Positions 40,279 to 64,000 of a stretch of 64,000 nucleotides of DNA are shown here, in pieces. The translations under genes and the position numbers were made by a program. Origin of the DNA: Gordionus sp. m RMFG-2023 (taxonomy: Eukaryota > Nematomorpha > Gordioida > Chordodea > Parachordodidae); NCBI RefSeq assembly GCF_954871325.1, contig NC_088776.1, positions 1,991,985 through 2,055,984 of the forward strand, read 5' to 3'. The first letter of the stretch is position 1. Each line of letters starts with the position of its first letter. The notes beneath the pieces were generated by a model. The model had not been told where the DNA came from and did not search any database. It saw only the letters and a program-made list of their open reading frames with translations.

Positions 40279-40331
40279 ATATCCCCATTCATCTCACCGA
40301 TCTAAATTTAAGGTAGAAAAATGCTTGTTAA

Positions 40332-40471
<140 letters not shown>

Positions 40472-42458
40472 ATAAATAATGAAAATTATAAATTTTTAAC
40501 AATTACGATGTATATAAAACGAAAAGAAAAATCGCAAAAAATTAAAATATTTGATAAAAACAAAATTACATTTTTTTTTAATAATTAATAAAATTTCTTT
40601 ATTTTTTAAATTTAAAAGTCGAAAAACACGTCAAACATTATTTTTTTTTATTTTGCCCAAAGATTATCTTGCGAGATTTCTCCTTTCCTCGAACCTTCAC
40701 CACTTACCACGGCTGATCTTTCCATTCCTTCAATCATATTTATTTAATTTCGCTTGTCTAGTCCATTTCAATACTTTTTTTTAAAATCATTATGTTTCCC
40801 CACTCCACTACTTTTTTTTATACGCCTTTTAAAATAAAGAAAAGCATATTAATGTGGCACAAAAGGATATATTCTCTCATCCCCTCTGCCTACATAATGA
40901 CGATATTACCACAATCCTACCTTCCCCAACTCTATTTACGCCCTATGCCTATCAAAACTAGCAAAAAAAAAATTTAATACGAATAAAAACTACTCACTCC
41001 CAGATTGATATTATTATTTATACTTAGCCCGACTTTACCTCCTTTTCCTTGGTAGATGTCTTTGGCGTCACGTGATTTACATGAAATATTGGATAGATTA
41101 CGTCAATTTTTCCAGTTGACGAATTTTTTTTTTTAAAAAAATAATATTATTTTTTTCTTTCTTAAAGAAATAAAAAAAAAATGATTATTAAAAATTATTT
41201 ATTGATTGATTATCGTGACATCTTATTGTATTATGACATCAAATATTATTTTTATTTATTAATTGAAGTGTAATTTACAAATATGACTTTTTTTAAAAAT
41301 TACCAGAATGAAAATATTCCCAAGGCATTTTTTTTAAATTAATAATATTTTTTTTTAAAAAAAAAATATTTTATATGACGTAATAAAATTTTTAAAAAAG
41401 GTTAACGATATTTTTTTAATAGGATAATAAGTTAAAGGGGGTGGACCGGTTTTTAGCTAGTGGGGGTTTAAGCGGGCCAGAGATTAAGATTTTAAAGCCC
41501 AAAGATAATATTATTCTTATGCCTAGAGAATGGGTTAAATATAGGTTCCAAATATTCCATCTAAATTATTAGCGATAATCTCCGAGGTTCACGTAATATT
41601 CTTTCCGTTAAAAATCTTAACCGTAACTGGAACCGTTTAGCAACGCTATTTTCGAGCTATTTCTTTTTTAGGGTGAGGTGTGTAATAAAACAATCCGAAA
41701 GCCCTAATATTAAAAAAAAATTTAAATAAATAAATAATCATTATTTTAGAAGTGAACAATATTATAATTTTTTTTATCGGGAACTAATATAGCAATATTT
41801 TTATTTTTACAAGAGAAATTAGTGGAGGCATGAACAAAAATCCTAAAAGGATAAAATCCTTATCTTTTTTAAGAAAATAATCATTTTAATTAGTGGTTAA
41901 AAATATATTTTTTTTAGCATGAATAATGTTAAAATATTTTACACGAAATCTTATGGAATAATAATAATTAAAAAAAAAATGCCTTAAGGGTTATGATTAT
42001 ATTTTAAAAAAAAAGAATATTGTAAAAGATATTAATTTTTGTTTAAGAAAGAATATTAAAAAATTTTGAAATATATTTTTAACTGGGAAAAGGGCTCTAC
42101 AACAAATTACGGAATAGGAAAAAATTCCTTGAGGCAATTAATATTTTTTTAACGGGACAATGATAAACCCAATTTATATTCCCTATAAAATTATTTTAAT
42201 AAATATATATATTTTTTTCTCAGAATTTAAAAAGAAAAATTTGATATTTATATATATGATTGAAAGAAATATTTTAATATTTTAAAAATAAAATTGACCA
42301 AATAGGATTAATTATTAAATTTTTGCTCAGTATTTTTAAATTTTTGCTCAAAATTTTGTAATTTTTGCTAAATATTTGTAATCATTCGAAGATATTTTTT
42401 AAAAAACATACATTTCTTCCTCATTTATTTAAACCAGAGAAGAAAAAAAAGGGCTTCT
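40472..42458. other. Non-coding region upstream of the M13 gene
   Basis: Begins with a pyrimidine-rich, somewhat GC-richer stretch (40640-41050) and then becomes very AT-rich. A CGTCACGTGATTTAC word with an E-box lies at 41067. A patch at 41430-41650 has GGACCGG, GCGGGCC and GGAACCGTTTAGCAACGC words that resemble MITE ends but do not pair clearly. Confidence 0.5.
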
Positions 42459-42466
42459 TATATAAA
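42459..42466 (+). promoter_or_regulatory. Candidate TATA box of the M13 gene
   Basis: TATATAAA lies 47 bp upstream of the ATG at 42513, which would put a start site about 20-25 bp before the ATG and give a very short 5' leader. In sequence this AT-rich such words are common by chance, so the position is the only support. Confidence 0.3.
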
Positions 42467-42512
42467 CTAACCAAATATTTTTTTAAAGCTTTATAAAAAT
42501 AGAGAATTTGAT

Positions 42513-59733
<17,221 letters not shown>

Positions 59734-60298
59734 TTTTAGATCGCTTCTTGGAAATCCAAAATGGAATAATATTTGAACAAAAAAAAATAGTCAATTAATA
59801 TTATACAAACTAAACGTATCATTAATCGATATTTACTTGACCATGAAAACGGTATTTGTCCGGTTCGAAGCGAATTTTTAAAAACCGGTGCTCAATGTAC
59901 CAATAATAATAATTTGTTTTTTTGGTTATTTATGTTTGTAAACAAATATATTATGACCTTCTCATTGAATTAATAAAATTACTTTCATTATTGGTGTGTA
60001 TATATATATATATATATATGATGGTCAAAATTTTTTTTAATATTTTTATTTTTAAATTTTATTTATTTTATCAATGATGAAAATATTTATAATTTGATTC
60101 AATTTATTTAATACCTAAATAAGCAATGAAATTAAAACTCTGCATTTGTAAACGTTGCGAAAAATATAAAATATATTTATTTCGCTATAAAGTTGTAGAG
60201 AGTTAAAATAATAATAGGAAAGCAAAATGATATTTATTTTATTTTTTATTAATTCAAAAATAAAACTAATTAAATCTCTAGTAAATTTTAGATAATAG
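59734..60298. other. Region downstream of the M13 gene
   Basis: No further coding exon. AATAAA occurs near 59970, a possible poly(A) signal about 240 bp after the stop codon; a (TA)n run follows at 59999-60018. Confidence 0.45.
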
Positions 60299-60640
60299 GT
60301 GGATTTCCTTGATTATCTGAGAGAATTAGTAACAATTCTTCCAAATGATGCAATTATCATTATGGATAATGCCGCAATACACAAGTGCCATCTTATTGAT
60401 AACTATAAAAATCGAATTGAATAACTTCCGCCATATTCACCTCAATTAAATCATATTGAAAATTTTTCGGGGTCATGAAAAACAAATATAGGTCTATACC
60501 AAGGCCAAACAATAGAGATCAGATCAAAAAATAATGTTGCTTCGATATTAAATCGGTACATCCGTAGATTTTACAAACTTTTATAATCATATGCATGAAT
60601 TTTTGGAACTTGGTTTTCGGGGGCAACCAATCAATCAATC
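60299..60640 (+). pseudogene. Tc1/mariner-type DDE transposase fragment
   Basis: One frame reads VDFLDYLRELVTILPNDA, IIIMDNAAIHK, a TAA at 60422, then LPPYSPQLNHIENF and a TGA shortly after. DNA-x-x-HK followed at about 30 residues by LPPYSPxLNPIE is the second half of the DDE catalytic core of the IS630-Tc1-mariner group. The first catalytic Asp region and DNA-binding domain are not found upstream, and no inverted ends were recognised. Confidence 0.7.
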
Positions 60641-61489
60641 AAAGGTAATATAAATTTATATAATATTTTAAACATATTTTTATCTTTTCTCTATTCATAT
60701 AAAAATAAAGATGCCAATGGGAAACACTCAAACTCAAAAACTAAACGAGAATGCAATCTTAAAATATGATATTTTCTTACAAAAATTATAACATTATGTA
60801 AATTATCATTATTATTGTGTCTGTATTTGTATAATTATAGATTATCATAATATATACAAAATAAAATATTCAACAAATATTTGAAATATTGGTTTTTGGA
60901 TTTGTAAACAAGATTTTCTTATTCGGTTGTTAATTTATATATTTCGTTCTAAAATGTTACAGACGCCCATGAGCTTTAAGAAGAAGAGGCTATGCCCAAA
61001 AACTGCAATATAAGTTAATTACTTTAAAGGTGGGTGGTGGCTTGATTTTAAATTTAAATTCTTTAGTGTAAGTGTGTAAGTCTTTACGATCAATATTGAG
61101 ATAGATTTAAGGTTCTGAGAATCTGAAATAAAGATGAATAAATATATAAAAAATTGCCTGGTTAGTATGATATATATATACATAGTATTATTTTTTGTTG
61201 ATGATTTATAAAATAGAGTATTATTACCACTTATACTTCCAAATTTTCCCCAAAAAAAAATTAATTTTCCAATTGCATACGATTTTCTAGGAACATCCCA
61301 TAGGTAATATTCTTATGCTACCTTTTCTTTAAAAAAAATTATTGTAAAAATTTGAATTAAACTATATTTTTTTTCCTTAATACATAAATGAGGTATTTAT
61401 GTTTTTTAAACACTTTTTTTTCCCCACAAATAAATCCTTTTATTACTATTATCAAATAAAATATTATTAAAATTAAAATATCAAATATC
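60641..61489. other. AT-rich non-coding region
   Basis: No gene or element recognised. Confidence 0.5.
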
Positions 61490-62200
61490 AAATATAAAAT
61501 AAAATAAAACATTATTTTATGGAGGTGGGACTACAAGTTTCCCAAAAAAACATGTATAATTATATATTAAAATAGTGATTTAAAAAATAGAATTCTTTTG
61601 GTTCTGATGTAAGGGTTCTTGTCTTATCCCGTATATTTTTTAAGAATTTTAAAGTTCCGCTTGGCATATGTCCAAGGGAAGAGATAACGATCGGTGTAAA
61701 AATATAATTTGTGAATTTGGAATATTTCTTTGTTTTTTTTTCTCGGCTATATCAACCGGATTAGAATTTAAATTTTGGAAAAGAAGATACGCATGTTAAG
61801 TCCCATTAAGGATTTCCCTAAAGACCAAGGCACGAAAGTTAAGCCATCTGGTCTTAAGCCATCATCTAATGATAAATTTGTAGGCTCCAGGATGTTTGGT
61901 ATTCGGGCCCTGGTAAGAGAACGGCTAATTGCTAAATTAATTGCGGCATGCCTTGCATGCCTGCCTTGACTATATATACAATTTAGACCATGTCTCCCTT
62001 TGGAGTTAACTAATATTTTACATTTGATGCATGTATGTGGTTGAACAATGTTACATCCAAGTCGATGGCCTATGGCAACTCTTAATTGTACATCTGATAA
62101 GAGGTTCCCTAGGTTAAGACTAATGCTTCCAACCATTCATAACCTAGTACAGTGAGCATTCTGTAATAGTTGAATATACTCCAAAGGGGGGTTTGATGAG
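61490..62200 (-). pseudogene. R2-type LINE fragment, minus strand
   Basis: Same family as the 22.6-23.85 kb copy. Minus-strand order: GYEWLEAL (near 62140), LGNLLSDVQLRVAIGHRLGCN, zinc knuckle CIKC-x9-HGLNC, GRHARHAAINLAISRSL, IPNILEP, LRPDG-x9-GKSL with the nuclease PDG intact but the WD block shifted out of frame, and then the tail matching HRYISLGHMPSGT..CFLGTCSP down to 61525. Open frame 61768-62136 covers the first half. At least two frame disruptions (near 61795-61810 and near 62110). 3' sequence runs on to about 61490. Confidence 0.7.
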
Positions 62201-62282
62201 ATTATATTTAAAAATTTTTTAATTAAATGTTCGAAAATAGATTGATGTGTTAAGATTGTGGGTAAAACAGCTTCAGGTGGAT

Positions 62283-62410
62283 GTTTTTTGGGAACTTGTA
62301 GTCCCACCTCCGTTTTTATAAAATAGTGTTTTATTTTATTTTATATATGATACGTTATTTTTAATATTATTTTATAAATTTTACCACTTAATAGTTTTTG
62401 TTTTTGATAC
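62283..62410 (+). pseudogene. Very short 3' end of the same R2-type LINE family
   Basis: Starts at TGTTTTTTGGGAACTTGTAG (CFLGTCSPTS) and continues into the 3' region GTGTTTTATTTTATTTTATA..GATACG. Faces the minus-strand copy at 61490-62200 head to head, so the family's 3' end occurs as an inverted repeat about 720 bp apart. A 5'-truncated insertion of about 120 bp. Confidence 0.65.
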
Positions 62411-64000
62411 ATCACAACAAAACACTTGCAACCCTGTAAAGATTTTGGTATTGTCCTAAGTTATCAATGTATTGTTTTGTTTATGAAATATCAATCATTT
62501 ACTTACATTTTATTAATTTTCGTTTTTTTTTGGAAAAAATTAATTTTGTGATAAAATTTGATAAAATTTTTAATTTTTATCATGAGTGAGTCTTGACTTT
62601 CAAAAAAAAATATGATGAATTAATATTAGATTTTAGAAAAATTAAAAAAAATATAAAATATTCTTAAGATCTTTTCTCATTAATTTAATAATGAGTTACA
62701 AGTTGAGTCTTGTTTCCTTTTACGTATTTTATTAGGAAGAAAGTATTTCTTTTAGTACTATTTAAAGGTACTATATTTTTTTGAAAGTATGTTTAAGTTT
62801 ATAATTGTTTTCCATTCTAATTTTGTTAGTTATATCAGCTAAAATCTTACTCTAAGGTACATATAGTATATCATTGTCTCCTGAAATCGCTGGATTTTAC
62901 AAATGCGCTAAAAAAAATTTAAGAAGCGATTTTGTTGTGACGCACTTTATAAAAAAAATGGCATATATTATTTTCGAGTAGCTATAGATTATTTTAAATC
63001 GGTGGAATAACACCCAATTTTTGTTCGGATCTAAGTCTGGTCCGAACGGACCCCAGGGGTTATCGGACCGGGCAGGGCCTTGCAAATCACTAATCTGAAT
63101 AAATAAACATGAAGGTATTCTTCTTTTTTTTAAAAAGAAGCCACTCTTCATAAAATATAATACCCCCCCCCCTCCTGAGCCCATTCAGTTTCTAGCAAAG
63201 GATATTTTTGGGGTGAAATGAAAACTTAGAGACATATAAGACAAAAAAAATATAATATTTAATAATATATATATATATAATTAAAATTATATTACAACTA
63301 ACACTCTATTATGTCATATCATTTTTACATTTCAAATTTGAATAAAAATTTTGTTTACCTTACGATTATAAAAAAAATATATAGTTGGGGCTGCAATTAC
63401 TATATTTTTTCATCCTTACTTAAGGGGGAAAAAAAATTATGACATCTATCTATTATAATAATTCTCAAAAAACGTCAATCAAATTTAGCCAATAATGTTC
63501 TTTTAAAAAAAATTTGTCCAATAAAAATGATTATAGGGTAATAGGTCCAATAATAATCAACCATAACATTCATTCAATTTTATAACACATTTTACCATCT
63601 TCATAATTAAGGTTAAATTTTTTATAGATTATATAGTTAACCTACAGATAAAATTGGCTTATTTAATCAAACTGGGTAGAAAAAGGAATTTTAATATCAT
63701 AGTATGTCTCTAGGAATTTAGGGGTAAAACATTGTAAAGTATACTTTGATAACATTTTGAATATTTTAGTTTTGTTAAAATTTAAATATGTCCAAAAATT
63801 TTTGGGATTTAAATAAAAGTTATTTGGATAGGTTTTATATGAAACTCATGTGTATATTTAATAGTTCCTTTCTAAAATAATCATTTTTATTATTATTCTA
63901 AAACTGGAGATAGAATAGATACTAAATTTTACTTTTATAATTTTAAGAAATATTATTCCATTCTTCAAGTAACTTTTCTTAAATCCAAAAAATTTATTGA
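62411..64000. other. AT-rich non-coding region
   Basis: No gene recognised. Contains a GC-richer patch at 63020-63090 with a GGTCCG-AA-CGGACC hairpin (63040-63053) and a C-run at 63163-63172. Confidence 0.5.

Overview
This is a very AT-rich eukaryotic, almost certainly animal, window. The evidence is one spliced gene for a neprilysin-type (M13) metallopeptidase with GT-AG introns (plus one probable GC-AG), interstitial TTAGGG-type repeats, hAT, Tc1/mariner, LINE and Ty3/gypsy remains, foldback MITEs and long purine microsatellites. Extreme AT content, several very short introns and tetranucleotide arrays would suit a fast-evolving or parasitic animal lineage, but I cannot name the species.

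Layout. 1-18.3 kb: AT-rich non-coding DNA with a 19-bp hairpin satellite (3.3-4.0 kb), foldback MITEs, a tRNA-Leu 3' half with encoded CCA (9.77 kb) and an AAGG array (16.5 kb). 18.3-24 kb: C-terminal fragments of R2-type (restriction-like endonuclease) LINEs, two more foldback elements and a second kind of LINE tail. 24-29.4 kb: non-coding, with a 200-bp direct-repeat pair. 29.4-32.5 kb: an old, badly decayed minus-strand Ty3/gypsy fossil. 34.1-38.5 kb: a foldback MITE interrupted by a younger but broken Ty3/gypsy copy with about 150-bp LTRs. 40.0-40.5 kb: a 40-bp minisatellite beside an AAAG array.

42.5-59.7 kb holds the only host gene I can support: an M13 peptidase whose 18 exons I joined by splice signal, matching intron phase and family alignment. 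They give one 747-residue open reading frame, close to the roughly 750 residues of neprilysin, with a signal peptide, NAFYS, HEIGH, GENIAD, HSP..YR and a C-terminal CxxW. Its introns carry a 3.4-kb hAT transposon with perfect 8-bp target duplications, two foldback elements, a telomere-like tract and several purine arrays, one about 620 bp long.

59.7-64 kb: a Tc1/mariner DDE fragment and two R2-like LINE tails lying head to head (61.5-62.4 kb). No operon-like grouping, CRISPR or new multi-gene system is visible. The unusual content is the complete gene dissected by mobile elements, the tRNA halves, the hairpin satellite and the shared repeat families.
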